NCBI GenBank assembly: GCA_936432065.2
Contig: OW386286.2
Coordinates: 110,468,419-110,532,418 of the forward strand
Length of the DNA stretch: 64,000 nt
Direction: 5' to 3'
From: Rutpela maculata
Taxonomy: Eukaryota > Arthropoda > Insecta > Coleoptera > Cerambycidae
Numbering within the stretch: position 1 is the first letter of the stretch; each line of letters begins with the position of its first letter. Positions 33,631 through 44,581 of this stretch are shown here, one piece after another. The translations under genes were made by a program, and so were the position numbers. The notes under the pieces are model-generated. The model had not been told where the DNA came from. It saw only the letters and a program-made list of their open reading frames with translations, and did not search any database.

Positions 33631-35640
33631 TCAATACAAGATGCCGCTGGCCATTAAGTAACCTCGTTCAGCCCATCTTTTAAAATCTAGTTTATTGGGA
33701 TCAGGAGACTCCAAACAGGATATAATCTTTTTCACATCAGGATCCTCGAGCTGGGCTGTCCTAAGGGCACTTTCTGAACTTTCAGGTAAGTCTACAGAAA
33801 CATTATTGAAATCACATGCGATTACATCGACGGGTGGTCTGGATAGGGTATCAGCTACCATATTGGATCTTCCTGGAGTATAGTCAATTCTCATGTCATA
33901 TGATTGAAGAGTTAGTGACCATCTGGCTAACCTCCCGGAGGGTGATTTAAAGGTCATTAACCACTTTAATGGCTGGTTGTCAGTTTGTATGATAAAACTA
34001 GCTCCTTCTAGGTATCCTCGGAATTTTCCTACGGCCCATACCAAAGCCAAAGCCTCGTGTTCTGTGGTATGGTAGTTACGTTCAGCCGGAGTGAGCAATC
34101 TGCTAGCATATTCGACAGGACTTTCATCGTTACCCTCCCTCTGGATTAAAACTGCCCCTAATGCATAGGAACTAGCATCAGTTTTTAGCACATAGGGTAA
34201 GCTAGGGTCAGCTTGACGAAGTATCGGGCTTGAGGTGAGCAACGTTTTCAAACGATCGAAAGACTCCTGTTGTTCAAGTCCCCATTTCCATTGAGCATTT
34301 TTCTTTGTCAATGATGTTAGTGGACGGGAGATGTCAGCGAAGTTTTCTATAAACCTTCTAAACCAAGAACAAGTTTGTAGGAAGGACAGAACCTGTTTTA
34401 CATCTTTCGGTGGGGCTCTTTCTAGAATAGCGTTAACCTTGTTAGGGTTTGATTCCATTTGTTGTAATAAGATGGCCTAGATATTTAACAGTCGTACACA
34501 CGAAGAAACACTTGGCTCGATTTAAACAGAGTTTGAACAGTAACAGACGTTTAAAAACTTTTCGTAAGTCCTCTAGATGCTCTTGAAAACTACCCGAAAG
34601 AATAATAAGATCATCAAGGTACGCGAGAATAGAGACATCTTGCAGTCCAGATCGAAATTTGTCAATCAATCGTTGTCACGTAAAAAGGCCATTCTTCAAT
34701 TCAAATGGCATTCGTTTATAACGATACATTCCAAAAGGGCAAACAAATGCTGTTTTGTCCTGGTCACAAGGTCGCATGGGGATTTGATGATATCCCGACT
34801 TGAGATCAAGGGTGGTCATATATGAAGTTCGCTTAGCAGTGTGCAAGAGATCGTCAATTCTAGGTAGTGGGTACTTATCAGGTACCGTTACATTATTTAG
34901 AGCTTGATAATTAACACAAAGTCGTATGTTTCCATTAGGTTTAGGTACTAGCACAATTGGAGCAGCGTACGGAGACTCACACTCTTCGATGATTCCTTCT
35001 GACAAAAGTCTGTCTAATTCAGCACGTAGAATTTTCTTGTTTGTTTCGGACATTCGATAAGGTGGGACAGAAATAGGAATGTCATCGGTAAGTTTTAGTG
35101 CATGTTCAACATATGGAGTAGGTTCAGAACGTAAAGTAAATATCTGTGAGTACTCTTGTAACAAGTAGTTTATTTGCTTCCTTTCCTCGAAAGTTAGCTG
35201 TTCTCCTTCATTGGAACGCAACTCTATGTCACCAATTTTCACAGAACAGATTTGGTTACTTTGATCTGGCAGTTGATAGTCTGCTTCATCTTCGAACAAG
35301 TAAGTAATATTAGGTGTTTCGCCAAAATACCACTCTCCATTTGGCACATTTAAAACGATATTAGCAAGTTTAATAAAATCAAGGCCTAAGAGTGTTCTAC
35401 TTTTCTCGTGATCTGGAACGGCTAATAATGATATAGGTATTACCTTATGATGTAAGGTTATTTCAACTTCGAAGAGATATGCAAGAACGGTTCGTTCAAC
35501 TCCATCAGCAAGCGTCATCGTCAATTCTTGTTGAGTATATGGCCATCTTTTCTTCATGAGTACTTTAAAAAGGGTTGCACCGGCAATACTTTTGTTGCAC
35601 CGACAATACTTTTCTTGGCACCGGTATCTACGTAAGCAAT
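33631..35640 (-). pseudogene. pol of Arc-type gypsy: protease, RT, RNase H
   Basis: The protease motif YVDTGAK is readable at about 35634-35614. A 20-bp tandem duplication at about 35576-35616 then shifts the frame into 35557-34676. That frame has the linker, the start of the reverse transcriptase (LCVNYQALNNVTVPDKYPLP) and a damaged MPFELKN where MPFGLKN is usual. After a stop, 34669-34442 holds the catalytic AYLDDLII. Frame 34458-33631 carries the end of RT, RNase H (KTDASSYALGAVL, TEHEALALVWAVGKF) and the start of integrase. The pieces are in canonical order but not translatable as one protein. Confidence 0.8.
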
Positions 35641-35658
35641 ACCAGAGGATCCATATAT

Positions 35659-36744
35659 TCAGATAGGAATAAGAGCTCGCCCTTGAGGTTCCTCAGACAT
35701 TGAGTGGCAAAAAAATTCTGCAGACATCACAGAAGTACTCGTTGAAGGCGTATTTGTGGTTACTAGTCGACACTTTGGACAATTACTGCGTATATAGCCA
35801 GGGTTTCCACAGCCATAACAAGTAATTAGCGAAGAAGTGGGAGGTGAATCTTTTTCTTTACCTTTCACTTGATTAGAAGACTCTTGTTCTGATTCACGTG
35901 TCTTATTTTCTTGCACTCGTTGCAGTTTATGACACTGTTCCTTAATATGTCCAACATTTTTACAATATGAGCATTGATTATTTTTGGAATTTGTGGTTTT
36001 AACCGTATTTTGAGGCTCACTTTTTACCACGGCATTAGGCTTTTTCTCAGATATAATTTATTCCACTACTCGTGCCTTTTCAATTAATTCGTTAAATGTT
36101 TGAAACTCTGTGCGTAGTATTCTTTTTCGAATACGATGATGTAAAAGTCCGAATATCATATAGAGCTGTATACTCTCATCAAGCGCAGGCGTTTTCGGTA
36201 ATTGAGCAAATAAAGCACGCACTCGACTGATGAATATATCAGTTCTTTCCTTTTCCATTTGTTCATGAGAAAATATTTCGCGATAAATTTGATAAGCAGG
36301 TTTAATAGACCCCTATGCATTACGTAAGGCAGTTATTGCACCTACAAAGGTAGTTATGGTAGTTTTAATGCCTTGCCACCAAGTAGCAGCTTGACCTTGA
36401 AACAGAATCGGTAAGTCTTTCAACGCATTTTCATCAGATATGTTCACACAATCCTTGTAGACTAAAATCGAATCAATAAACGACTTTACATCCTCAGCAT
36501 GACCTTTAAAACGAACTGTACACTGTGCATAACTTCCTCGGTATGGAATAAAATCGACTGGTCCAGTTCCAGTTACTGGTTGTTGAGAGCGAGGTTGAGA
36601 GTTCACTAATTCTGCGAGAAGGTTTTGTAAAACCTCTTGAGTCATTACAATTTGAGTTGGTGCAGCCATTTCAGATCTATTAGGCATGTCTGAATTTGAA
36701 TTTGTCTCTCTTACAGAGGCAGAACGTAATTTCATGTAAAACAA
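35659..36744 (-). pseudogene. gag of Arc-type gypsy, two internal stops
   Basis: One frame from ATG 36744 to a stop at 35659, with stops near 36313 and 36058. The capsid part contains GQAATWWQGIK and ESIQLYMIFGLLHHRIRKR, a pattern shared with Arc and related insect Ty3/gypsy gags. Two zinc knuckles follow: CSYCKNVGHIKEQC (CCHC) and CYGCGNPGYIRSNC, where Tyr stands at the usual His position. The same frame runs across the final stop into the protease DTGA, so gag and pol were probably one reading frame in the ancestor. Confidence 0.8.
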
Positions 36745-37247
36745 CTAAAATGTTCACAAAAACGTTTGAAAGTTCAGTAACACGGCATGTGCTTTTAATA
36801 CACACGTAAGTAATGATACTTCTAAAGGTGTTTCAGTGTCCACTATTCTCACTTAGAAGTCTATTACTCGCGACGCACTAAAGTTTGTTCCTATAATGTC
36901 TGTGAGTTTCACTTTAAATTGTTCATGCAACAATAAAATGTAGGTACTTACATTGGAATGGTTTCCTTACCACTGTACCTCTCTGCGTGTCTCTGCTTAG
37001 ATTTTCTTCTTGAACACTTACAGACAGATATGAAGCACTTTGTACTCTTAGAAACGATAACGTTTTAAAGTCAATGTTTGTCAAGCAACAGGTGAGTTTG
37101 GTTCGAAAACGGAAAATACTCACTAAAAGGTTTACTTCGCAGAGGTGGATTTTATCACATAAAATCATAAAACTCCCGAACACTTTTATAAAATGTCACT
37201 ACTTAACCTGTCTTTACTGAAATTTAGCCACGAGTTGGGCGCTACTG
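36745..37247 (-). other. 5' leader of the Arc-type gypsy
   Basis: Untranslated leader between the 5' LTR and gag on the minus strand. The bases adjoining the LTR read CAGTAGCGCCCAACTCGTGG on that strand and may be a tRNA primer site, but I could not match them to a tRNA. The frame at 37183-36923 has no recognised motif. Confidence 0.5.
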
Positions 37248-37532
37248 TGACCGTCGTCTAAACTAGGGGGTGTCGTTAATTTTACGGAGTGCAACCCCTT
37301 CAGTAAAGAGCAACAATCAGTTTAAATAATATTTAATGAGTGGGTTAAATTTGAACAGTAAAAACACATAAGTAAACACAAGAACAAAGACTGTTAACGG
37401 TTAAAATCTCTACTGGCGGGAAAAGTCCCTCTGACGTAGCTTGTCAAATCTTCTTCCACCTCTAGGGAATTTTGCCTAGTCAGGAGCGTGCAGGATCTGT
37501 TTCAAAAGGGGCGCAGAAATGGTTGGTTACAA
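37248..37532 (-). repeat. 5' LTR of the Arc-type gypsy
   Basis: 285 bp, TG...CA ends on the minus strand, single copy of the block duplicated in the other LTR. Differs from it at several positions, for example GCAACCCCTTC against GTAACCCTTC. Confidence 0.9.
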
Positions 37533-37604
37533 CTATAAATTCATTTTTCCTAACGTCCCTAGGGAAATAAAGTAAATTTGGGAGAATTTTCTCTTTTATA
37601 TAAC

Positions 37605-38769
37605 AAGTATTAAATTAAATGTTGTCGAATTGTTAGAATGGCTCGTTCTTCACCTCTAACCTCAAAAAACACTCCCAATACAAAAAGAGAGTGGTCTGTC
37701 CGGCGGACTGTAGTAGTGTATCCTAATGTATTTTGACCTGCTGAATCCGAATTCGAAGTTAGAATTGACAGATTTTTCACCCCTAACCCCAAAAAACACC
37801 CCCAAAGCAAAAAGAAAGTGCTCTGTCCGGCGGACTATACCAGTGTATATTTGGACCCGCTGAAACCGAATCCGAAGTTAGAATTGTCAGATTGGCTCGT
37901 TTTCACCCTTAACCCTCAAAAAACACCTCCCCCCACAAAATGGTTTGCCCGACGGATCATACCAATGTATCCTTATGTATTTGATATGGTCCGCCGGACA
38001 GACTACTTTTTTGTTTTGGGGGTGTTTTTTGGGGTTAGTGGTGAAAAACGAGCCAATCTTACAATTCTGACTACGGATTCGGTTTCAGCGGACAGACCAC
38101 TTTTTTTGTTAAGGGGGTGTTTTTTGAGGTTAGGTGTGAAATACGAGCAAATCTGACAATTCCGACTTCGAATTCGGATTCAGCAGGTCAAATTACATAT
38201 CCACTGGTATAGTCCGCCGGACAGATCACTTTGTTTTTGTTTTGGGGGTGTTTTTTGGCGTTAGGGTTGAAAAACGAGCCAATCTGACAATTCTGACTTC
38301 GGATTCAGTTTCAGCAGGTTCAAATACATAAGAATACACTGCTCTAGTCCGCCGAACAGACCATTTTTTGAGGGATGCGTTTTTCGAGGTTAGGGGTAAA
38401 AAACGAGCTAAACTGTCAATAACTTCGAACCCGGATTCAGCAGTCAAAGTACATGAAGATACATTGGTATAGTTTGCCGAACAGACCACTTTGTTTTTGT
38501 TTTGGGGGTGTTTTTGGGGTTGGGAGTGAAAAACGAGCCAATCTGACAATTCTGACTTCGGATTCGGTTTCAGCAGGTCCAAATGTATAAGAATACACTG
38601 GCCTGGTCCGCCGGACAGACCATTTTTTTGGGGGTGTTTTTTGGGGTTAGGGGTGAAGAACGAGCCAATATGACAATTCTGACTTCGGATTCGGTTTCAG
38701 CGGGTCCGAGTACATTCCGATACACTGGTCTAGTCCGCCGGACAGACCACTTTTTTTTGTGGGGCTGTG
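37605..38769. mobile_element. Harbinger-like foldback of ~130-bp repeats
   Basis: Units of about 130 bp carry TCCGCCGGACAGACCA, GGGGGTGTTTTTTGGGGTTA and GACTTCGGATTCGGTTTCAG. Left of about 37985 they run in one orientation (37605-37960) and right of it in the other (starts near 37989, 38213, 38346, 38473, 38607, 38736). The right end GTGGGGCTGTG|TAA resembles the end of the element at 20901-21497 (GTGGGCCTGTG|TAA). The left terminus is missing or unrecognised. Open frames here translate the repeat. Confidence 0.65.
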
Positions 38770-38869
38770 TAATAAACGTCTTTATTGAACAATGAAAAAT
38801 ATAAAGTTTCATAGGCGAAGCTTAGCTTAGGCTAATCTGCCACTTGACCCCATTAAGACCAAATATTTA

Positions 38870-40291
38870 CAGTGTGTTCCAGGATAGATGTAACAAGAGG
38901 TGTAATGGACCAAAAATTTTGGAATTTTGGAATGGTATTTGAGGATTGAGTCCTGCTTATTGTAAAACTAAAGTATACCAAAAATGTCTTGATTCGGTGT
39001 TCTACAGGGTGTTTTATAAGCAAAGTTGTAAAAATCACCACTAATAAAGTACCTTTATTTTTCAAAATATGAAAAAATTCCACTAAGAAAAGTTATTTAG
39101 AATGCAATTTTATATCTATACCAAATTTCAGGAATATAAAACAGGAGATGGACGTCCTTTTCGTGTCCGTTGATTTAAATATTATATTTTTGCAATAAAT
39201 GATAATACCTCCATACAGCTTTCTCTCCAACACGTTTCGTAAAATGTATACACACCAGCGAATAGCACACTTAACGTCCAACATATGTGCCGCAACGGAC
39301 GTCCTTCGGCAAGTACGCACATTTTAGGTCCCTATAGGGACAGCAGTCTATTTAATATAAAAACAAAAAAACGTTAACAAAACCGGTTTTTCAATTTTAC
39401 AATGTTTTTGTTTACATTTGACCGTTATTACTGTAAAATTTGTAGTTTATGTTTTATAGTAATTTGTCATTAATAATTTAATTTTAATCTTTTTTGTAAA
39501 TTATTAATGATATTATTTGATACTAAATATTTATTAAACATTCAAATAGGTACCTTCTACATGTTGAAATAAATAGGTAGTCAATTGTACAGTCTTTAAG
39601 TAAACACTAATAAGCCAAGTTGGTAGCCGAGTGAGAGAACATCGAGTTACTATGGACGAGGTCGACGGTTCGATCCCTGCTCATTCCGGTTTTTTTTTCT
39701 AAATCAATTGAAATGTACAAATATAGTCCAAAGTTGTGACATTTGCACGTCCCTCGGCTGCCCGTCGGATGCACTTTGGACCAAAAAAGAACGTCCATCG
39801 GATATACTGTATGTCCGTCGAGGACGTCCTTCAGATGTCCACAGGACAATGTTGTGCTATTAGGGTTAATCATCCACTGCTTTTCTCATAGCCTACTTTT
39901 AGTTTCTACATAACTTTAAATATTAATTCACAAAAAATAATTTCTATGCAGTTTTAATTGAATGGTTCAAAAAAAACCTATTTAATGAAAAAATGGGAAG
40001 TTTCAAAAAAATAATTTTATATTCCTGAAATTTGGTATAGAGGTATAAAATTGAATTCTAAATAACTTTTCTTAGTGGAATTTTTTCATATTTTGAAAAA
40101 TAAAGGTACTTTATTAGTGGTGATTTTTACAACTTTGCTTATAAAACACCTTGTCGTAGAACACCAAATAAAGTCATTTTTGGTATGCTTTAGTTTTACA
40201 ACAAGCAGGACTCAATCCTCAAATACCATTCCAAAATTCCAAAATTTTTGGTCCATTACACCTCTTGTTACATCTATCCTGGGACACACTG
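38870..40291. mobile_element. TA-flanked mariner-like hairpin with nested MITE
   Basis: Ends CAGTGTGTTCCAGGATAGAT and ATCTATCCTGGGACACACTG, each next to TA. Arms 38870-39131 and 40016-40291 are inverted throughout, for example GAATGGTATTTGAGGATTGA against its inverse at 40216. The centre is occupied by a second element (39132-39864). A partial repeat of the right end lies at 40303-40365. Confidence 0.8.
39132..39864 (+). mobile_element. MITE with tRNA-like module, 5'-truncated copy
   Basis: Matches 59765-60488 and ends TTGTGCTATTAGGG, the inverse of the left end of that copy. GACGTCC motifs recur along it. At about 39612-39690, GTAGCCGAGTGAG resembles a Pol III A box and GGTTCGATCCC matches the B box. 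A T-run follows 15-25 bp later. The left terminus is absent, and the element starts abruptly at the arm of the surrounding hairpin. Confidence 0.65.
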
Positions 40292-40299
40292 TATATATA

Positions 40300-40379
40300 T
40301 ATATAGTGTCCAAAATTCCAAAATTTTTGGTCCATTATATCTCTTGTTACATCTATCCTGGGACACACTATATATATAT

Positions 40380-40439
<60 letters not shown>
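40300..40439. repeat. Partial hairpin end and (TA)n tract
   Basis: 40303-40365 repeats the right end of the 38870-40291 element (CCAAAATTTTTGGTCCATTA, CTATCCTGGGACACACTA). 40366-40439 is almost pure TA. Confidence 0.8.
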
Positions 40440-40443
<4 letters not shown>

Positions 40444-41268
40444 GTTTCAGCTAAAAGTCCCCGGGTCATTATCTCGTAAAATAATAAAGATACTTAAAAT
40501 TTGTAAATCGCGGATAATTGACACCAAAAAAAGGTCTTAAATAACTGCGGTTAGAATTGTTCCTTCGCAGTGCGCAGAGATGGCGCTGCGGTGAGAAATT
40601 ATTTTTCGATGGCAGGAACCTTCATACGGTAAATGAATAAATTGTGAATAATTTTGACTATGTAAAAAATTTTGTAAATACCAGCCGTTTTCGAGCTACA
40701 TGCATTTTTTTCTCCATTTTTTTTTCTCTGTAAATTTTGAAAACTTCTGTAACTTTTCTGTTTATCATTTTAGAACACCAATTATTTAGAACTTTTTCCT
40801 TATTATATTCCATACTTCTTATATTATTACATATTTTGAAAATTTTTACTAATTTCAAATTTTAAAAATTAGTTGCATTTGAAAAATTCTAAAAATTATA
40901 AAAATATTCAAAATATCTAATAATATAAGAAGTATGGAATATAATAAGATAAAAGTTCTAAATAATTGGTGTTTTAAAATGATAAACAGAAAAGTTACAG
41001 AAGTTTTCAAAATTTACAGAGACAAAAAAATGCAGAAAAAAATTTATGTAGCTCCAAAACGGCTGGTATTTACAATCATTTTTCAAGGATCCAGCCATCG
41101 AAAAATAATTTCTCACCGCAGCGCCATCTCTGTGCACTGTGAAGGAACAATTCTAACTGCAGTTATTTAAGACATTTTTTGGTGTCAATTATCCGCGATT
41201 TACAGATTTTAAGTATCTTTATTATTTTACGAGATAATGACTCGGAGACTTTTAGCTGAAACACCATG
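40440..41268. mobile_element. TA-flanked hairpin element
   Basis: Starts GGGTGTTTCAGCTAAAAGTC and ends AGCTGAAACACCATG, next to TA on both sides. Arms pair for about 400 bp with the fold centre near 40885, where ATAATATAAGAAGTATGGAAT matches its inverse in the left arm. Non-coding. The two similar 66- and 78-codon frames are the same arm read from opposite strands. Confidence 0.75.
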
Positions 41269-41424
41269 TATATATGAGAAAAAAAAATAAGAAAAATATA
41301 TTTATATATACGTAAATAAGGAATATATGAAAAATAAACATACTAAATCGACAACCTAAATGTGAGTACCTATCATTTAAATATACTTTAACTCGATAGA
41401 GTTATAAGTAATTATCGACAAATA

Positions 41425-41964
41425 TCATAATTTGTTATGCAAGACAAAACGCAAGGCAATTACCACAACAATTGTGGAAATCAATAAAAGTAGATGTAAA
41501 AGTTGCAAAAATTTAATATAAAAGCGATAAGATAAATTTAGAAAAATGGTAAAATTTGTATATTTTTGCTCTTCAAAAAATAATCGTTTTAGATTTGTTT
41601 TAAATAACATTACCGGTAGAGATTTTAATTTAGAGGGAAGAGCATTGTAAAACTTAGCAGAACAGTATACACTTCCTCGTAGCGTTCTCGAGCTGGTCGA
41701 AGGAATATCTTCTTCTTCTTCTTCTTGCGGTGTTTTCAGTTTTATATTACTTTTAATTTTAATAGGATTGATGTATACACGTCGATATTCTGTATGTACT
41801 TTAACAGCACCAGTAGGCATAGGATTGAAAAGTTCATGAATTTTATCATCTTTTTGTTTGCTCGCGTTGATAATTCCCGTCAAGCCTTTAGCTGTTAATG
41901 TGACATAGGAACAGAAAAAGCAGGTTTCTTCTTCCATTTTCCTTATGATGATTTCTTCACTCAA
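41425..41964 (-). CDS. TE-like chimeric open frame
   Basis: 179 codons, one frame. The N-terminus ETCFFCSYVTLTAKGLTGII, then ASKQKDDKIHELF and VHTEYRRVYINP, resembles the zinc-binding N-terminus of uncharacterised insect transposon proteins (C-x-x-C ... K-G-L ... A-S-x-x-x-D ... V-H-x-x-x-R-x-Y-x-x-P). After an EEEEED stretch the C-terminal part (KFYNALPSKLKSLPVMLFKT) looks like the very end of LINE polyproteins (Y-N-x-L-P-x-x-x-K ... F-K-x-x-L-K). The last 40 residues are hydrophobic. It may be a read-through of two TE fragments or an uncharacterised host gene. Codon use is as AT-rich as the flanks. Confidence 0.4.
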   Translation of the reverse strand: MSEEIIIRKMEEETCFFCSYVTLTAKGLTGIINASKQKDDKIHELFNPMPTGAVKVHTEYRRVYINPIKIKSNIKLKTPQEEEEEDIPSTSSRTLRGSVYCSAKFYNALPSKLKSLPVMLFKTNLKRLFFEEQKYTNFTIFLNLSYRFYIKFLQLLHLLLLISTIVVVIALRFVLHNKL

Positions 41965-42401
41965 AACAAAGAGAGAAAATCAAAATTCGTTTATCTAACT
42001 AATGATTTTTTTTTACATTTTTTTTATGTTTTTTCAAGATGGAAGGCATCAAATAAACGCATTTTGCGCGACAGTATGGATGTATATTTTTAGTATGTTG
42101 ATTAGGAGCGTGTTACCTACCATTTACAACAAGATTCATTTTTGTTGCATAGTTCCACCTCTAACACTAGGTACTTCTACTATACCACAGAAATGGGAAC
42201 TACCAGAAACGACACATGGGCTTCCCGCCAAAATTCCATTGCCGCCATTTTGTTGTTGGTACATCCGTCAGTTCATTTATGGTTTTAGGTTAAAACAATA
42301 AAGTGCGGTAAATGACAGTCTGTGACATAATACCGAAATAAATTCTTAAAAAGTTTTAGTGTTATTGTGCTGTGTTAATAGTAATTTTTATTAGCGATAT
42401 G

Positions 42402-42501
42402 AGTATAAAGGAGGTGGAACCGTTTGCGCTGTTAAGGAATGTACAAGTAGTACGATAGGAAAAGATATTAGTTTATTTATTTTTCCTGAGGATCCCCAAA
42501 G
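42402..42501 (+). CDS. THAP-like zinc-finger first exon
   Basis: The frame ending at AAAG|GTATTT (a plausible donor at 42501/42502) reads GGGTVCAVKECTSSTIGKD then ISLFIFPEDPQ. C-A-V-K-x-C and F-P-x-D-P-x-R are the opening of the THAP DNA-binding domain, and many THAP genes have an intron just after that arginine. The downstream half, with the C-x2-H pair, would be in a later exon that I did not find. There is no in-frame ATG. The nearby ATG at 42399 is one base out of register, so this is either a decayed copy or an exon with an upstream start. THAP domains occur in host regulators and in P-element-type transposases. Confidence 0.5.
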
Positions 42502-42607
42502 GTATTTTATTATTGATGTAAATTATAAGATATTTCCAAGTAATTTAATGCCAATATTATCTAATAGAGGAATCTACATACACATCCGTTTTCAACCATT
42601 TTCTAAA

Positions 42608-42669
42608 AAATTTTCCTCATCCTCTGGGGAGGCCGGCCCCCCAGATAAATTTTCTGGCTACGCCACTGA
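42608..42669 (-). repeat. Solo end of a hAT-like MITE
   Basis: TTTTCCTCATCCTCTGGGGA ... TTTTCTGGCTACGCCACTG matches the right end of the element at 20413-20596. The other end is not present. Confidence 0.6.
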
Positions 42670-43263
42670 AATAGATTGCTATCAACTACCTACTATTACA
42701 GATTTTCTCAGGCGAGATATTAGGTGTTTTCTTTCTACCAACAGTCTAAGCTATGCTAAGTAGTTTTTCAGTCACGCCTGATGATGAGTGAAATATTCGT
42801 GTACTGCAGTTTGCGTGTGACATTAAACCTACTTAGCTTAGCTAAGATTGTTGGTAGAAAGAAAACACCTATTGTATTGGTTTCAATGCATTTTGTGACT
42901 TTATATTAAGAATACAATTGTTTGTAGAGGCAATTTTATCCAGTTTACTTTCCTAGTTTTAATACCCATTTTTAAATAAAATTCTGCGAACAACGTACCC
43001 AGCAAACATAAATATATAGCATATACGCAAATGCTACGTAAACTAAGTTTCACAGAAGTAACGTGCTATGTAAAATGTGACGCATAATCATATGTGCATA
43101 CTCTGCGAAATGTCAGCAACATGTGCATATGATTTTTACATAGTGAAGAGGTAACACTGTGACCTCACGGCATAGAACAAATGACGTAGCGTAAATGTAT
43201 ATTCAACCACTTGCTATGTAAAGCATACGTAACTAATTTTATCTCTTTATAATGTAGCATATA
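42670..43263. other. Repeat-like non-coding stretch
   Basis: Contains a small inverted pair (TAGGTGTTTTCTTTCTACCAAC near 42721 against GTTGGTAGAAAGAAAACACCTA near 42850) and short recurring CATATACGCAAATGCTACGT / GCTATGTAAA motifs at 43018-43260 that reappear near 48140. No gene seen. Confidence 0.45.
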
Positions 43264-43486
43264 CACTGAAAAAAAAAATGGTTTGATTCAAGAATATATT
43301 GGTTTATATATACGCAAATAAATATATACTACATATAAAACAAGTACATTTATTTCAAGAATAATTAATTTACTACCAGCTTTTGATTACTGGCCACAAA
43401 TGTATTTGTTTTATATGAAGAATACATTTATTTGCGTATATATAAACCAATATATGCTTGAATCAAACCATTTTTTTTTTTCAGTG
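43264..43486. mobile_element. 223-bp TA-flanked MITE
   Basis: Ends CACTGAAAAAAAAAATGGTT and the inverse, each bordered by TA. Arms share TTTATATATACGCAAATAAA. Mariner/Tc1-type by target site. It split a local repeat whose parts ATATTCAACCACTTG and ATCTCTTTAT(A/G)ATGTAGCAT flank it. Confidence 0.8.
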
Positions 43487-43549
43487 TATGTATATTCAAC
43501 CACTTGATAGTGACCTTGTGGTATGTAACTTATATACTTTTTATCTCTT

Positions 43550-44090
43550 TATGATGTAGCATGTATATGTTTTATCTACCAACCCATGTTCAAAATAGCA
43601 TATCCCAACCCTTTTTAAATATTGATACTACACAATTGGATTTTTAAAGTTAGATATATGAATAAAGTTCCTTATAAGTTATACAGAAAAATATATTTCT
43701 TTAGAAAATTACCGAAGTTGACAGCAAGTTTTATTTTTAAGTTGGATACCTTATTTAGAGAGCCTAGTAGTTTTATATTTTGAATGAAATTTTTTTTGTA
43801 AAAAATGGTTATATTTAAAATATAAAACTATCTAACTTTCTAAAAATGTTCAGAGGTATTCTACTTAAAAATAAAAGTTGATGTCTCCTCCAGTTATTTC
43901 CTAAAGAATATCAATTTTTCTGGACAATTCATGAGGAATTTATATTCATATATTTAACTCCAAGAATCCAGTTCTCTAGTATCAATATTTAAAAAGTACT
44001 ATAGGGTGCTATTTTGAACATTATCGTAGGTATATAAAACAAATACATGCTACATCAAAAAGAGATAAAAAGTATATAATGCAAGATATG
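43550..44090. repeat. 540-bp inverted repeat
   Basis: Arms at about 43550-43800 and 43800-44090 are diverged inverted copies: TGATGTAGCATGTATATGTTT against AAACAAATACATGCTACATCA, and AAATATTGATACTA against TAGTATCAATATTT. Fold centre near 43800. No coding sequence. Confidence 0.65.
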
Positions 44091-44580
44091 GTTGTCTGAT
44101 TTGTCAACATATATTATAGCTTACGAAAGATTCTAGAGTTGAATGGCAGTTTAAACTAAGTTAATTAGTATCAACAAAGTTTCAATTCCATCTTAATCTC
44201 TGCATATCCCAGTAGGTAAACCAGGCATTAGGCGTTGTCCTCGACGTTGTCATCTATATGTTCTTTAGAAAGCAGCTATACGATATTTTTTCTTCTCCAA
44301 TGATGTATACCCACCTACCTACCTTGCCTTGCATTCCTAGTAAAGCTCAAATTTCAATTTATTTTATTAACTGTTGATTTAGGAGAGATTAATACTAGTG
44401 TCTTCTGTGTAACTATTCTATATTCAAGTTAACTAAGTATCTACAATAAGTGTTAAGCATTTCTCGGGTCGTTTCTGATTGTACTCGTTCTTTGGTCAGC
44501 CTTCATCACTCTGACATTTGCTATTTGAACATCAGTTACACAACCTGTGAAAATAATTGAAATATTAGTCTATTTCATAT
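44091..44580. other. Unassigned intergenic stretch
   Basis: No convincing gene or repeat boundary. A short minus-strand frame near 44235-44285 reads SKEHIDDNVEDNA then stop. It could be the end of an exon, but there is nothing to confirm it. Confidence 0.35.
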
Positions 44581-44581
44581 A

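Larger units (their letters stand above)
31756..37532 (-). mobile_element. Ty3/gypsy LTR retrotransposon with Arc-like gag
   Basis: 5777-bp insertion on the minus strand, flanked by ACTATA on both sides (31750-31755, 37533-37538). Read on the minus strand, its LTRs start TGTAACCAACC and end CGACGGTCA. Order is LTR (37532-37248), gag, protease, reverse transcriptase, RNase H, integrase, LTR (32213-31756). A polypurine tract (AGGGGGGGAC on the minus strand) adjoins the 3' LTR. A GTAGCGCCCAACTCGTGG stretch just inside the 5' LTR may be the primer site. Many in-frame stops and a 20-bp duplication disable it. The LTRs differ by several substitutions and one large duplication, so it is older than the CsRn1-like copy. 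Confidence 0.9.

Noticed and set aside
37610..38812. Several 60-118-codon frames on both strands
   Set aside because: They lie wholly in the inverted 130-bp repeats and are shadows of one repeat sequence.
42002..42301. A 99-codon plus-strand gene
   Set aside because: AT-rich with a hydrophobic low-complexity start and no motif. It overlaps the inverted start-like sequence and has no support as coding.
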